This document shows, in pieces, positions 16,601 through 27,300 of a stretch of 59,143 nt of DNA. The stretch spans positions 1 to 59,143 of the forward strand of contig WRJS01000006.1 of NCBI GenBank assembly GCA_009778475.1. The letters run 5' to 3'. This DNA is from Kiritimatiellota bacterium (lineage in GTDB: Bacteria; Verrucomicrobiota; Kiritimatiellia; RFP12; UBA1067). The stretch's first letter is position 1. Each line of letters opens with the position of its first letter. A model generated the notes under the pieces. The model was not told the DNA's origin and ran no database searches. It saw only the letters and a list, made by a program, of their open reading frames with translations. Made by a program: the position numbers and the translations under genes.

Positions 16601-17842
16601 TCATTGAGCCGAAATTGCGGATGTCATTTTGAACACGGCCATCAGGATGCTGATCGCCACAAACCCGACCACGCCGCCGATGACGACGATCAATATCGGC
16701 TCGAGCGCGTTCGTGAAAATCCTGATGTTGCGGTCCATCTCGCTCTCGTAGCGGCGGCCGATATGCCCGAGCGAGCCCGGCATGTCGCCCGACTGCTCGC
16801 CGACCGCGAGCATGTCCGTCATGATTTTCGGGAACACGTTGCTCCCGGCGAGCGGGCCGGAGATGCTCGTGCCGTCCGTCACGCGCTGGCGCGCGTTGCG
16901 GAGCGCGCCCGCGATGACCGCGTTGCCGCACGTCTCCTCCGCGATCCGCAGCGCCTGCAGCACGTTCACGCCGTTGGCCAGCAGCGTCTTCATGGTGTAG
17001 GCGAGCGACGCGAACGAGCCGCACGCGATGATGCCCTTGATGAGCGGTGTCTTCAGTTTCAGCCCGTCCCACCAGAAGCGCCCCTTCGGCGTCTTGATGT
17101 GGCGCAGGAGCAGGATGACGCCGCCGATGATGGCCAGCGCGAGGAACACGCCGTAGCTAATCAAGAACTGGCTCGTGCCCATCAGGATGCGCGTGGGCAG
17201 GGGGAGCGCGCCGCCCATGCTGTCGAAAATCTGCTTGAACTGCGGCAAGACGAAATTCGTGGCGAAAATGACCGTCACCACGCCGAGCGCCAGCACCACG
17301 ATCGGGTAGGTCATGGCCGAGGAGATTTTGGAGCGCATGCTGTCGTTGCGCTCGTAATGCTCCCCGAGGCGGCGCAGCACGTCGATCATCGCGCCCGAGG
17401 CCTCGCCCGCGCGGATCATGTTGCCGTACAGCGGCGGGAACGTCGTGGGGTGCGCGGTCACGGCGTCGGAGAGTTGCTCGCCACGGATGATGCGGTCGCG
17501 CAAATCGCCCGCGATGAAACTCTGCGGCGAGTCGGCCTCGCCTTGGTTGGCGAGACAGTTCAGCGCCGCGCCCAGCGTCATGCCCGCCTCCAGCAGGTCG
17601 CTGAGTTCGGACGTGAAGAGCAGCACCTCCTGCGCCTTCATGCGCGGCGCGGCGTTGCCGATTTTCAGTTTCCAGAACGGCACGTCCTTCTTCGCGGCCT
17701 TCTTGGCCGTCTCCGTCACGGAGATGGGGCGGTAGCCCAGCCTCTCGACCGCGTGCATCGCGCCCCTGCGGTCCGCCGCCTCGACCGACCCCTCGATCTT
17801 CCGCCCGTCCTTCGACATCGCTTTGTAATTAAACTGCCCCAT
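16601..17842 (-). CDS. gspF: Inner-membrane platform protein GspF
   Basis: 413 residues with two tandem T2SSF domains (about residues 65-190 and 270-395) and three membrane segments. Motifs include FTSELSDLLEAGMTLGAALN, the paired MIRAGEASGAMIDVLRRL and MLAVGEQSGDMPGSLGHI, and GVVGFVAISILMAVFKM at the end. It anchors the GspE ATPase. Its start overlaps the stop of the AIPR-type gene by 14 bases, so the foreign-looking gene is translationally linked to the operon. Confidence 0.95.
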   Translation of the reverse strand: MGQFNYKAMSKDGRKIEGSVEAADRRGAMHAVERLGYRPISVTETAKKAAKKDVPFWKLKIGNAAPRMKAQEVLLFTSELSDLLEAGMTLGAALNCLANQGEADSPQSFIAGDLRDRIIRGEQLSDAVTAHPTTFPPLYGNMIRAGEASGAMIDVLRRLGEHYERNDSMRSKISSAMTYPIVVLALGVVTVIFATNFVLPQFKQIFDSMGGALPLPTRILMGTSQFLISYGVFLALAIIGGVILLLRHIKTPKGRFWWDGLKLKTPLIKGIIACGSFASLAYTMKTLLANGVNVLQALRIAEETCGNAVIAGALRNARQRVTDGTSISGPLAGSNVFPKIMTDMLAVGEQSGDMPGSLGHIGRRYESEMDRNIRIFTNALEPILIVVIGGVVGFVAISILMAVFKMTSAISAQ

Positions 17843-19538
17843 CCATTGAATCCCCGTTTAAGTATTCCAGCAGGTCGCCACGCCTGAAGGTTGCGGCGAG
17901 TTGTTGCAGTGGGGCGTGTGTGCCTTCGACATACAACCGGGCTAACGCCTGCTCAATCAGTGCCACGGCAGTACGGAGGTAATCGCAACCCCTTGTGTCA
18001 ACCAATTCTTTAGCTTGCGCAAAGTTGAGGTGCGTCAATGCGTTTTCGTCGGCACAGTCCATGTCCCGCAGTAGGAGCCGCCCCATGAGCATTGCGATGA
18101 ATGCCCCGGCGTAAGGCAGGAACGGAGGCGAACCTTGGGGTGGCGCCTTCCGATAGGTTTCTGCCTTGCGGTAGAGCAGCACAGCCAAAACAACGTGCGT
18201 ACCGCTCAGCGAACCGGTGAAGATCTCGTCATACAAATGGTCGAAGTGTTCCTGTGACTGGAATTTGACCTTATGGGGTTTCTGGCACCACACGGCTAAC
18301 ACCGCCTCCGCCGCCACGGAACTCGTAATCTCTTGCGGCGTGAAGCGTTTCCGGACCCGTTGCCGCAAATAAATGAATCCCAGTTGGTTGATGGACTCTT
18401 CTAGCCGACGCTGGCAATCGTCATTGGAATGCAAATCCCGCAGGTTAACAGGGTTCTGGCTGTTGGTCGCGATGGTAATACGCGAAACAAGGTCGTCGCT
18501 GTTTTCATCGGGCAACTGGTACAATCTCACGAGCACGCACGTCTCTGCAAATGGTGTAAGGTCGTCCAACGGTTTGAGCGTCTCGGCAATCGTCCGGCAA
18601 GTCTGCCCGCCGTTGATGACTTGTAGTCCCTTCACGCGCACCAGATGTTCTTTCTCTTGCAACGTATTGTAATCGAATTTAGAACATGTCAGCGTAATCC
18701 CGTTGTTGAAGAAATAGAAGTTCTGCCGTTGCGAATCATCCGTCAAGGTCTCGCGTATCGCATGATTCACGCGCACAAACCCTAAAAACCGACGAATGTT
18801 GCGTTCCAGCAAACGTTTCTCTCCGTACTCTATAATCAGTCGCTTGACCTCTGCCACAGGGATCTTGCCGATGATAATGCGGCTATAGCTGAAGTCTTCG
18901 ACAAGTATCTTCCCCTTAAAGGACAACACCGCATCAACCGGGTTTGATGAGCTGCGCAACCGTATCAATTCGTTATGGTTCACATGTATGAACGTGACGC
19001 GATTCTTGAACCGCTCTTCCTTGTCGATCAGCCGTTGCGCCGCATCCGTCCATTTTAGCCCATTGTTGCAACAGAAGAAACACACATGGGGAATCTTCCC
19101 GTCGCGGCAGATATACGAGCGGATGTCCTCTATCCGCACACGTAGCCGTTCGTTGAGCGTCACACGGCTTTGCGGGTCAAACAGACAGCTAACCGCCTGA
19201 ACCGCTTTGGCAATTGCATTCTCTGGGAACGCGCTCGTCCCGTCCAGGCTCTTCTTATATTTTGCTTGAAACAGGTTGACCGTGAACTCCCCCTCCTGAA
19301 TATCCGACACCTCAATCGCGTCAACCCCGAAATCATCCCCCCCCTCCGTAATCAAATCGAGGGCATCCTCCTCCTTATCCAAATCCAACAGGGTTTGAAC
19401 ACACAGGCTGAGAAATGCCAACGAGCGTTTCTTCGTTTTGTCGTCCTCCCCAACACTGAACCGCGCCGTGAAATCGGTCTCGTGCCGCTCAACAATTCCA
19501 CTCACCCATTGGTCAACAATCCCGGCGTTGATATTCAT
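17829..19538 (-). CDS. AIPR-family (abortive-infection-type) protein
   Basis: 569-residue cytoplasmic protein. The central block FYFFNNGITLTCSKF, LVRVKGLQVINGGQTC and RITIATNSQNPVNLRDLHSND matches the AIPR family (abortive infection phage resistance), which is related to nucleases of phage-defence and restriction-associated systems. The N-terminal ~150 residues (LITEGGDDFGVDAIEV, then VNLFQAKYKKS) resemble a PD-(D/E)xK-type nuclease core: GVDAIEV followed by QAK. ATG 19538 is five bases after the gspE stop; the gene then overlaps gspF by 14 bases. A defence-type gene with no partner sits exactly between two core secretion genes. Its role in secretion, if any, is unknown. Confidence 0.8.
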   Translation of the reverse strand: MNINAGIVDQWVSGIVERHETDFTARFSVGEDDKTKKRSLAFLSLCVQTLLDLDKEEDALDLITEGGDDFGVDAIEVSDIQEGEFTVNLFQAKYKKSLDGTSAFPENAIAKAVQAVSCLFDPQSRVTLNERLRVRIEDIRSYICRDGKIPHVCFFCCNNGLKWTDAAQRLIDKEERFKNRVTFIHVNHNELIRLRSSSNPVDAVLSFKGKILVEDFSYSRIIIGKIPVAEVKRLIIEYGEKRLLERNIRRFLGFVRVNHAIRETLTDDSQRQNFYFFNNGITLTCSKFDYNTLQEKEHLVRVKGLQVINGGQTCRTIAETLKPLDDLTPFAETCVLVRLYQLPDENSDDLVSRITIATNSQNPVNLRDLHSNDDCQRRLEESINQLGFIYLRQRVRKRFTPQEITSSVAAEAVLAVWCQKPHKVKFQSQEHFDHLYDEIFTGSLSGTHVVLAVLLYRKAETYRKAPPQGSPPFLPYAGAFIAMLMGRLLLRDMDCADENALTHLNFAQAKELVDTRGCDYLRTAVALIEQALARLYVEGTHAPLQQLAATFRRGDLLEYLNGDSMDGAV

Positions 19539-19543
19539 TCTGT

Positions 19544-21238
19544 TTACTCCGTGTCCTCCGTCACGCGGAAGAGCTCCTCGACCGAGGTCATGCCGCGGAA
19601 CACCTTGATCCAGCCGTCCTCGCGCAGGGTCTTCATGCCGCTGCGCAGCGAGGCCTCGCGGATGGTGGCGGAGGACTTGCGCCCGATGATGAGCGACTCG
19701 ATCTCGTCGTTCACCACCAGCAGCTCGAACAGCCCGCCGCGCCCCTTGTAGCCGGTCTTCTTGCAGGTCTCGCACCCGTTCGCCTCCCAGACGATGTTGG
19801 ATGTCGGCGGGGTCGGCAGGTCGTACCACTTCATGTCCAGCGGCACCTCGCGCTTGCACTTCTGGCACAGGCGGCGCACGAGGCGCTGCGCCATCACGCC
19901 CGCCACCGCCGACGCCACGAGGAACGGCTCCGCGCCCATGTCGATGAGACGCGCGAACGCGCCCGCCGCGTCGTTCGTGTGCAGGGTGCTGAACACCAAG
20001 TGGCCCGTGAGCGACGCATTGATGGCGATCTCCGCCGTCTCGCCGTCGCGGATTTCGCCGACCATGATGATGTCCGGGTCTTGGCGCAGGAACGCCCGCA
20101 ACGCGCGCGCGAACGTCAGCCCGATGTCCTGCCGCACCAGCACCTGATTGATGCCCGGCATCTCGTACTCGATGGGATCCTCCGCCGTCAGGATGCGCAC
20201 CTGCATCTTGTTGATCTCGTGCAGGAATGCGTAGAGCGACGTGGACTTGCCCGAACCCGTCGGCCCCGTCACGAGGAAAATTCCGTTGGGGCGGTTAATC
20301 AGTTTTACGACGTGCGACTGATCGCGGTCGTTGAACCCGAGGTCCTGCAGCTTCACGAAGTTGCCCGCCTTCTGCAACAGACGCAATGAGATGGACTCGC
20401 CATACGCCGTCGGCATCGTCGAGACACGGATGTCGATGTCGTCGTTGTTCAGCCGCACCCCGATGCGGCCGTCCATGGGCAGGCGCTTCTCCGCGATGTC
20501 GAGGTTCGCCATCACCTTGATACGCGAGATGATTGCGGCCTTGAGCTTGTTCAGCTGCGGCGGAACGTCCACCTTGTGCAGCATCCCGTCGATGCGGTAG
20601 CGGATGCGCAACTCATCCTCCATCGGCTCCACATGGATATCCGTCGCGCCCTGCCTGTCCGCCTCCGCGATGATCTGGTTCACGAACTTCACGATGGACG
20701 CCTCCGCGCCGATCTCGTTCACGTCGATCTTCGAGATGGACGCAAGGTCAGAGTCCACCTCATAGCGGCCGTCCTCGATCATCTTCTCGATCGCGTCCGC
20801 GCCCACGCCGTAATACTTGCGGATGGCCTTGTCGATTTCCTCGCGCGGGCTGAGCGACACGCGCACCGGGCATCCCGCCGCGAGGCGCAGGCCGTCCGTC
20901 ATGCCGATGTTGAACGGGTCGCACGATGCGACCTTCAGCACACCGCCCTCCACCGCCAGCGGCAGCACGTTGTACTGATACACCGCGCGCGCCGGCAGGC
21001 TCGTGAGCGCCTCATCCGTCGGCCGCACGTCCGCGAGGTCGAGATACGCGAACCCGAGTATCTCGCCGATTTTCTGGAGGAACGTGTCCTCCCGCGTGAT
21101 CCCGAGGCGCGTGACGATCCCCGGGATGCCCGCGCCATCCGAACGGTCAGCCGCAAGAATCTGCCCGATCTGCGCCTCACTGAACAGCCCCGTGCGTTTC
21201 AGCACCAGCGCCGCAAAAGCATCTGTTGAACCCGACAT
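19544..21238 (-). CDS. gspE: Type II secretion ATPase GspE
   Basis: Cytoplasmic hexameric ATPase that powers pseudopilus assembly, 564 residues. An N-terminal GspE/XpsE domain (GLFSEAQIGQILA) is followed by N2 (ATDIHVEPMEDELRIRYRIDG), Walker A GPTGSGKST near residue 325, Asp box ILTAEDPIEYEMPGINQV, Walker B DPDIIMVGEIRDGETAEIA and the His box LVFSTLHTNDA. A tetracysteine zinc element follows (CQKC, then CETC). It is the first gene of the operon, preceded by a promoter-like sequence and repeat-rich DNA. Confidence 0.96.
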   Translation of the reverse strand: MSGSTDAFAALVLKRTGLFSEAQIGQILAADRSDGAGIPGIVTRLGITREDTFLQKIGEILGFAYLDLADVRPTDEALTSLPARAVYQYNVLPLAVEGGVLKVASCDPFNIGMTDGLRLAAGCPVRVSLSPREEIDKAIRKYYGVGADAIEKMIEDGRYEVDSDLASISKIDVNEIGAEASIVKFVNQIIAEADRQGATDIHVEPMEDELRIRYRIDGMLHKVDVPPQLNKLKAAIISRIKVMANLDIAEKRLPMDGRIGVRLNNDDIDIRVSTMPTAYGESISLRLLQKAGNFVKLQDLGFNDRDQSHVVKLINRPNGIFLVTGPTGSGKSTSLYAFLHEINKMQVRILTAEDPIEYEMPGINQVLVRQDIGLTFARALRAFLRQDPDIIMVGEIRDGETAEIAINASLTGHLVFSTLHTNDAAGAFARLIDMGAEPFLVASAVAGVMAQRLVRRLCQKCKREVPLDMKWYDLPTPPTSNIVWEANGCETCKKTGYKGRGGLFELLVVNDEIESLIIGRKSSATIREASLRSGMKTLREDGWIKVFRGMTSVEELFRVTEDTE

Positions 21239-21266
21239 AAAATCCCTTTTGTAAATAGTCCGCCTA

Positions 21267-21296
21267 GTTTACACTATTCCTCCGCGTTTTTCCAAC
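21267..21296 (-). promoter_or_regulatory. Putative promoter of the type II secretion operon
   Basis: Minus strand: -35-like TTGGAA (21296-21291), 18-base spacer, -10-like TAAACT (21272-21267), about 30 bases upstream of the gspE start. It matches the TTGnnn-N17/18-TAnACT pattern seen before rfbC, the thymidylate synthase gene and the 1210-aa toxin gene. Confidence 0.45.
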
Positions 21297-21351
21297 ACAA
21301 ATTAAACCAAATTCCGCATTTCGGGGAAAGTGGCCTGTTTTTCACCGTTTG

Positions 21352-21680
21352 TCTCGCGCAGAGGCGCGGAGACGCAGAGAGGATTTTAGATTGAAAAAAC
21401 AACCCTGTAATCATGCCCCCCCCCCGCGCCTCTGCGCGAGAACAATCCCGCCAAGAATAATCGTCCGTTTTTTATCCTCACACAAAGGCACAAAGGACAC
21501 GAAGGGGATTTTTGAATTTTAAAATTCGGTTTCAAATCCTGTCCAAAATATTTTGTGACCTTTGTGTCTTTGTGTGAGATTATTCCTCCGTTTTTCGTTA
21601 ACCACAATGGATACGATAGGAGGCACAATGGGCACTATTCTTGTGCCTGTTGTGAAAACCATTGTGTCCATTAAGGACTA
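21352..21680. repeat. Composite hairpin-repeat block between gspE and rfbC
   Basis: Three hairpins stand in a row. First, a perfect 16-bp inverted repeat TCTCGCGCAGAGGCGC (21352-21367) pairs with 21426-21441. Second, CTCACACAAAGGCACAAAGG (from 21477) pairs with CCTTTGTGTCTTTGTGTGAG (21559-21578). Third, TTAACCACAATGG (from about 21599) pairs with CCATTGTG (near 21660). The linkers resemble those at 2.2 and 14.6 kb. The rest of the 611-bp gap holds the two promoters listed and nothing else recognised. Confidence 0.8.
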
Positions 21681-21754
21681 ACCGCCCGTGAAGCCTTTAG
21701 CGCCGCCTGAACCACGGGTTCATTCCCTCTTGGAAATTTCCCTGATTTTTCTGA

Positions 21755-21783
21755 TTGGATAACGGAGCATCATCGTTTATACT
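21755..21783 (+). promoter_or_regulatory. Putative promoter of rfbCAD
   Basis: TTGGAT (21755-21760), 17-base spacer, TATACT (21778-21783), 66 bases before the rfbC start. A Shine-Dalgarno-like AAGGGAG precedes the rfbC ATG. Confidence 0.45.
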
Positions 21784-21849
21784 GGAAGACGTGTTGCAAG
21801 CCATCAGGATTTTAAACAGGACTTCGACGGACGTTTTGAAGGGAGAGCC

Positions 21850-22401
21850 ATGACCATCACGCCAACAGCCATACCTGACGTATGCGTGATAACGCCTCGC
21901 GTGCGCGAGGACACGCGCGGGTATTTTATCGAGACTTATTCCGAACAGCGTTACCGCGATGCCGGGATCGCGTGCGCGTTTGTGCAGGATAATGAGTCAT
22001 GCTCGATGAAAGGGGTACTGCGCGGGTTCCACTACCAGCGTCCGCCGTTCGCGCAGGCGAAGCTCGTGCGCGTGCTACGGGGGGCGGTGCTGGATGTGGC
22101 CGTTGACATCCGCAGGGGGTCGCCGACGTTCGGCCAGCATGTGGCCGCGTGCCTCTCTGCCGAGAACAAGCAGCAGCTGTTCATCCCGCACGGGTTCGCG
22201 CACGGGTTCCTGGTCTTGGAGGACAACACCATTTTCAGCTACAAGTGCGACGATTACTACTCGCCCCAGCATGAGTGCGGCATCCGTTGGGATGACCCGA
22301 CGCTCGCCGTCCAATGGCCGCGGCTGGATGTGGCGTTCGTCTTGTCGGCGAAAGATGAGCGCCAGCCGTTCTTATCAGACGCGGTGTTGTTTGAGTGTTA
22401 A
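21850..22401 (+). CDS. rfbC: dTDP-4-dehydrorhamnose 3,5-epimerase
   Basis: 183-residue cupin-fold epimerase, third step of dTDP-L-rhamnose synthesis. Signature segments: [33 protein letters not shown] (the His acts as base), [34 protein letters not shown] and [20 protein letters not shown]. It is first in the order rfbC-rfbA-rfbD; rfbB (4,6-dehydratase) is not nearby. The gap to rfbA contains an AATCCTGTCAAAAAA linker of the repeat family. Confidence 0.96.
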   Translation: MTITPTAIPDVCVITPRVREDTRGYFIETYSEQRYRDAGIACAFVQDNESCSMKGVLRGFHYQRPPFAQAKLVRVLRGAVLDVAVDIRRGSPTFGQHVAACLSAENKQQLFIPHGFAHGFLVLEDNTIFSYKCDDYYSPQHECGIRWDDPTLAVQWPRLDVAFVLSAKDERQPFLSDAVLFEC

Positions 22402-22426
22402 TCCTGTCAAAAAAAGAGGTGTGCGA

Positions 22427-23299
22427 ATGAAAGGTATTGTGTTGGCCGGCGGCGCGGGGACGCGCTTACACCCGACGACGCTCGGGGTGTCGAAACAACT
22501 ACTGGCGGTGTACGATAAGCCGATGGTCTATTACCCGCTGTCCGTGCTGATGCTCGCGGGCATCCGTGACATCCTGATGATCACGACGCCCGAGGACCAG
22601 GACAGTTTCCGCCGCTTGTTGGGCGACGGATCCGGTTTCGGTGTCCGCTTGAGCTATGCGGCGCAGCCGCGCCCAGAGGGGCTCGCGCAGGCGTTCCTGA
22701 TCGGCGAGGGTTTCATCGGCGGCGATAGCGTCGCGCTGGTGCTGGGCGACAACATTTTCTACGGCGCGAACCTGAGCGCGCTCCTGAAAAAGGCCGTGGC
22801 CTCAACCGAGGGCGCGACCGTGTTCGGCTATTACGTCTGCGACCCCGAACGCTTCGGCGTTGTCGCGTTCGACGCGCTGGGGCAGGCCACCTCCATCGAG
22901 GAAAAGCCGCAGAACCCAAAATCCAATTACGCCGTCACGGGGCTCTACTTCTACGACAACGCTGTCGTCGGCATCGCCAAGACCATCACGCCCTCCGCGC
23001 GCGGCGAGCTGGAGATCACGAGCGTCAACAACGTTTATCTGGGGCGCAAGCAGCTGCGGGTCGAGAAGCTGGGGCGCGGCTACGCATGGCTGGACACCGG
23101 CACGCACAACAGCATGATGGACGCCGCCAACTACATCCGCGCGATACAGTCGCGCCAAGGCCTGCAAGTCGCGTGCCTCCAGGAAATCGCATACGAGAAC
23201 GGCTGGATGACCGCCGCAGAGGTCCGCGAGAGCGTCAAGGACATGCTCAAGACCGACTACGGCCAGTACGTCATCAGGATGCTGGGCGAACACGCATGA
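22427..23299 (+). CDS. rfbA: Glucose-1-phosphate thymidylyltransferase
   Basis: 290 residues, the normal RmlA size. It makes dTDP-glucose from glucose 1-phosphate and dTTP. The N-terminus [16 protein letters not shown] holds the nucleotide-binding loop; [28 protein letters not shown] (metal-binding Asp) and [20 protein letters not shown] follow. Start at ATG 22427; upstream codons belong to the rfbC reading frame and a repeat linker. Its stop overlaps the rfbD start by four bases (ATGA), so the two are coupled. Confidence 0.97.
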   Translation: MKGIVLAGGAGTRLHPTTLGVSKQLLAVYDKPMVYYPLSVLMLAGIRDILMITTPEDQDSFRRLLGDGSGFGVRLSYAAQPRPEGLAQAFLIGEGFIGGDSVALVLGDNIFYGANLSALLKKAVASTEGATVFGYYVCDPERFGVVAFDALGQATSIEEKPQNPKSNYAVTGLYFYDNAVVGIAKTITPSARGELEITSVNNVYLGRKQLRVEKLGRGYAWLDTGTHNSMMDAANYIRAIQSRQGLQVACLQEIAYENGWMTAAEVRESVKDMLKTDYGQYVIRMLGEHA

Positions 23300-24132
23300 A
23301 GGTTCTGATCACAGGCGCAAACGGGATGCTGGGCCGGACGCTGCTCCGCGAGCTGCAAGCGTTCACGCTGGTGCCGACGGACATCGAGACCGACATCACC
23401 GATGTTGCGCAAATCGATGCCGCGCTTGCGCGGCACCGTCCTGATTGCGTCATCCATTGCGCGGCCATGACCGCCGTTGACCGTTGCGAGCGCGAGCGCG
23501 AGCGCGCCTTCCGCGTCAACGCCACAGGCTCTGAAAACGTCGCCCGCGCCTGTGCGCGGCACGGCGCACGGCTCATCGCCATCTCGACGGACTACGTTTT
23601 CCCCGGCGACGCCGGTCCCTATGCGGAGACCGACCCCGCCGATGGCGGCAAGACCGTTTACGGGCAGAGCAAATATGAGGGCGAGCGGCGCATCCTCGAA
23701 CACGCGCCGCACGCCGTCATCGCGAGGGTCGCATGGCTCTACGGCGATGGCGGCCCAAGCTTCGTGCATACCATGCTGGCGCTCGCGGACGGGAGCCGCC
23801 CGACGCTGAACGTCGTGGACGACCAGCGCGGGAACCCGACAAGCGCACTCGCCGTCGCCCGGCACCTGCGGCTGTTGCTGTTGCGCCCTGGGCTCTCGGG
23901 CGTCTTCCACCTGACCTGCGAGGGCGAGGCGACGTGGCACGGCTTCGCTTGCGAAATCTTCCGGCTGAAAGGCATCCCCCAGCACGTCATCCCCTGCACC
24001 ACCGCCGAATACCCCCGCCCCGCCCCGCGCCCGCCGGACACGCGCCTTGCCAAGACACGTCTGCAGGAGTCGGCCCTGCCCCCGATGCCACATTGGAAAG
24101 ATGCCCTGGCAGAATTTCTCTTCACAATGTGA
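23296..24132 (+). CDS. rfbD: dTDP-4-dehydrorhamnose reductase
   Basis: 278-residue short-chain dehydrogenase/reductase that produces dTDP-L-rhamnose. The Rossmann motif TGANGMLGR is at the N-terminus; then [21 protein letters not shown] and the catalytic YGQSKYEGE (YxxxK). Its ATG lies inside the rfbA stop (ATGA 23296-23299). The gap downstream (24133-24362) holds a GTGGCTTGCCACCGC-type repeat and nothing else seen. Confidence 0.95.
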   Translation: MKVLITGANGMLGRTLLRELQAFTLVPTDIETDITDVAQIDAALARHRPDCVIHCAAMTAVDRCERERERAFRVNATGSENVARACARHGARLIAISTDYVFPGDAGPYAETDPADGGKTVYGQSKYEGERRILEHAPHAVIARVAWLYGDGGPSFVHTMLALADGSRPTLNVVDDQRGNPTSALAVARHLRLLLLRPGLSGVFHLTCEGEATWHGFACEIFRLKGIPQHVIPCTTAEYPRPAPRPPDTRLAKTRLQESALPPMPHWKDALAEFLFTM

Positions 24133-24362
24133 CGCCCTTCCTGATGGACTATCCTCGTTTTTCACCCTCTCGGTTTTGGGCGGCATGAACCCCAGTTGCG
24201 CAAAACGCGAGGCAGCTTTTAATCGCGAACGCGCACAACGGTTTTTAGCTGTGTGCAATCTGCACAACCTGCGGTTACAGTCATTTAAATGGATGCTGTC
24301 ACAACTATGGAGTGCGGTGGCTTGCCACCGCTTTCGCTACAGCGGCCCTGCCGCCTGATCCC

Positions 24363-27300
24363 TCACTCGAAAATAATTTTGTAGGCGAAGGCGCGGCCGT
24401 CGCAGGTGAGGGTGAGGGCGTTGGCGTTCTGTTTCCAGTCGGGGGGCTGGGTGAAGGTGTTGGCGGGGTCGGTCATCTCGATGGCCTTGACTTTTCGCTT
24501 CGCGGCGCCGAGGGTGTCGAGGGCGAGGGTGGCGGTGAAGGCGCGGCTGCCGGGGAGGGGGATGAGTTGCCACGCTTTCTTGTCGCTGTGCAGGAGGCGG
24601 AACGCGCCGTCGGTGGCGATGCCGCCGAAGTCGAGGATTTTGCCGTCGACGTTGAGGCCTTCGGTGACGTCGAGGCCTTCGCTGGCGTAGCGGCCTTGGG
24701 TGAAACCGTCGGGACCTTTCTCGAGGTGCAGCTGGCCGCCTTTGACGCGGGAGGTGCCGTCGAGGGTGCCGATGATGCCGAGGCGGTCGCCGCCGTTGGG
24801 GCGGTAGAGGCCGTAGCGGACGGTGTATGTCCCGGCGGGCAGCTCTTTGGGGAAGCGGATGGTGGCGGGGGCGTCGAAGGCGCCGGGGCGGGCGAGGCGG
24901 GCGGGGTCGAGGCGCAGGTCGGCCTGGAACACGATGTGCTCGCCGTCGGCGGAGACGGCGGGGTTGCAGATGTGCATGAAGGGGCGGTAGCCGTCGATGG
25001 CGTCGAGGGCGTTGAAGTGGAGGGTGAGTTCGAAGGTGCCGTCGCCGGTGTAGCGGCCGTCTTTGACGGAGGTCTCGAGGCGTTCGCGGCCGGTGAGGTT
25101 GTGGGGGGGGCGGGCGTCGGCGAAGAAGGCGCCGCGTGATTTGGAGAAGGCGGCGCGTTGGCCGTCGATGAGGATGATGCCGGCGGTGGTGGCGGGGGTC
25201 TTGGCGTAGAAGCCGTAGGCGGGCAGCTCGATGTCGGCGGCGGCGCGCCAGGTGCGGTTGGTGGCGCGGTTGGCCCAGACGTTTGCGTCGCGGCCGAAGG
25301 TGGTGTGCTGCTGGTGGATGGTGTCGCCGAAGCGGTGGGTGTCGAGGGGTTTGGCGGCGAGGTCTTTGCAGATGTCGTGCAGGAGCCAGTAGGTCATGAC
25401 GGTGCGGCGGGAGAAGGGGCCGTCGCACATGGGGGCGCGGCCGCCGATGACGGTGTTGGAGAGGTAGTCGTCGGAGCCGTAGCCGTGGCGGGGGTCGCCG
25501 GAGTGCTCTTCGCCGCGGCGGGCGGCGTAGCGCGGGCCCAGGCCCCCGGCGAAGAGGGCCATCTTGCCGTGGGTGGCCATGTCGTGCCAGGGGGTGCGCT
25601 CGACGGCGGCGGGCATGGGGTCGAAGAGGCGTTCGGGCATGATGTGGTCGCACTGGCCGGCGTCGACGGCGCCGATGAGCGCGTCGTGGCCGCCTTCGCT
25701 GATCATGGGTGCGCCGCGCTTGAGGATGGCGCGGCAGGTGTCGAAGGCGTCGGCCCATTCCTTGGCGACGCGGGTGCAGGGGTAGAAGTTGCCGGCGCGG
25801 TCGTAGTAGTCGAAGAGGCGGATGGAGGTGAACACGTCGATGAAGAGGCTGTCGGGGCGGAAGCCGTCGCGCATGAGCCTCATGTTCTGCTCCATGACGG
25901 GGCGGAAGGCCTGCGGGAGCCAGCGGTAGCTCTGCGCGGTCGCGCCCTTGTTGTACCATGCGCGGATGGGGCGGCCGGACTCGTCGAAGCAGATGTGGTC
26001 GTAGGTGAAATCCGCCGCGTCGGGGTAGAAGTCGATGTAGTTGTCGTGCGGGCAGAAGAGCATCCCCGCGGCCTTGGCGGCGTCGCGCATCTCCATGAAC
26101 GCAGTCATGTCGCCGCGCGGCGGGTAGATCTCGGGCAGGCGGTAGTCGTAGCCCCACCGCTGCCAGACGTGTTTGATGAACACCGCGTCGTTCACGCCGT
26201 AGCGCCCGGCCTCGGCGAGGCCCCTGGCCGCGTCGCGGTAATCGCCGCCCCACTGGTCGATGCACATCCGCCCCTCCACCGCGTCCATGCCGCGCCCACG
26301 CGGGAAACCGCAGATGTCGCGGTACGCCCGCGCCGCATCGAACGCGCCCTTCGTGGACGGCACGAGCATGAACGTCGCGTCGTGCGGCGTCTCGATGCCG
26401 AACCGCCGCTGGCCCGGGATATGCACCGCGCGGTCGGGGAACACGTCGGAGGCCTGCACGAGGCTCAGGCCGTTCGGGTAGTCCGCGCCCACGTGCCGCG
26501 TGCTGAGGCTGAACCCGCCGGGGTGCAGCGTGAACGCCCCCGGCTCCTCCGCCACGTACCCGAATCCCGCGTAGGCCCGCCACAGCGGCTCGCTGCACGG
26601 CCCGAGCGCGAGTCGCGTGAAACGCGGCGTCCCCCGCGCGTCGCGCTTCACGCCCGGCATATCCCACGCCACGCGCAACGCGCCGCCGTCAACGCTGATT
26701 TTTGCCCGCGCAACGAAGTCGCTCTCCGGCCGCTTCACGTCATGCGAGACGGTGAGTGCGCCGCCCCTCATGTCGGCGCCCACGCCCGTCACGGGCTGGC
26801 CGTTCTCCACCGCGCCCACGCCCGCGCGGTCAACGTCGCACAGGAAGCCACGGTACGCCAGCACCCGCTCGCCATCCGAGAACGCAATCACCCCGTCCGT
26901 CAAGCCTTGTGCGCCCAGCACCACGGCCGCGCCGAACACCTGCCCGTTCACCTTCAACTGAAAACCCAGCTCTGTGCTAGACGGCTTCTTCTTCGCCGCC
27001 GCCTTCGCGAGCTTGCCCGCCTTTTCCTCGCGCGCCCTCCACTCCTCCTCCGTCGGCGGCGCACACTGCTTGCCCACGACAACCACGGGGTCGCCCCAGT
27101 ACGACTGGTCGCACGTCGTGTTGTTCTTCGGCCCCGGCCCCGTCCACAGGCGCAGCATGATGCTCTGCCCCGCATACGCGCTCAAGTCAACGCTCGCCGC
27201 CTCCCAGTTTTTCGCGTCGCTGAACCGCGTGAACAATTCCTTCTCCTTGCCGTCCTCGCCCGTCACGAACACCTTGAACTCGACGCCGTCGCTTTGCGGC

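Noticed and set aside
17829..19538. Prophage or genomic island around the AIPR-type gene
   Set aside because: No integrase, phage genes or tRNA-linked att repeats nearby; the flanking genes are core secretion genes with overlaps.
19539..19868. Upstream in-frame extension of the AIPR-type gene
   Set aside because: It lies entirely within the 3' end of gspE in another frame; ATG 19538 fits the spacing and gives a sensible N-terminus.
24133..24362. Small ORFs between rfbD and the glycoside hydrolase-like gene
   Set aside because: Only repeat-like GTGGCTTGCCACCGC text, no ribosome binding site and no consistent frame.
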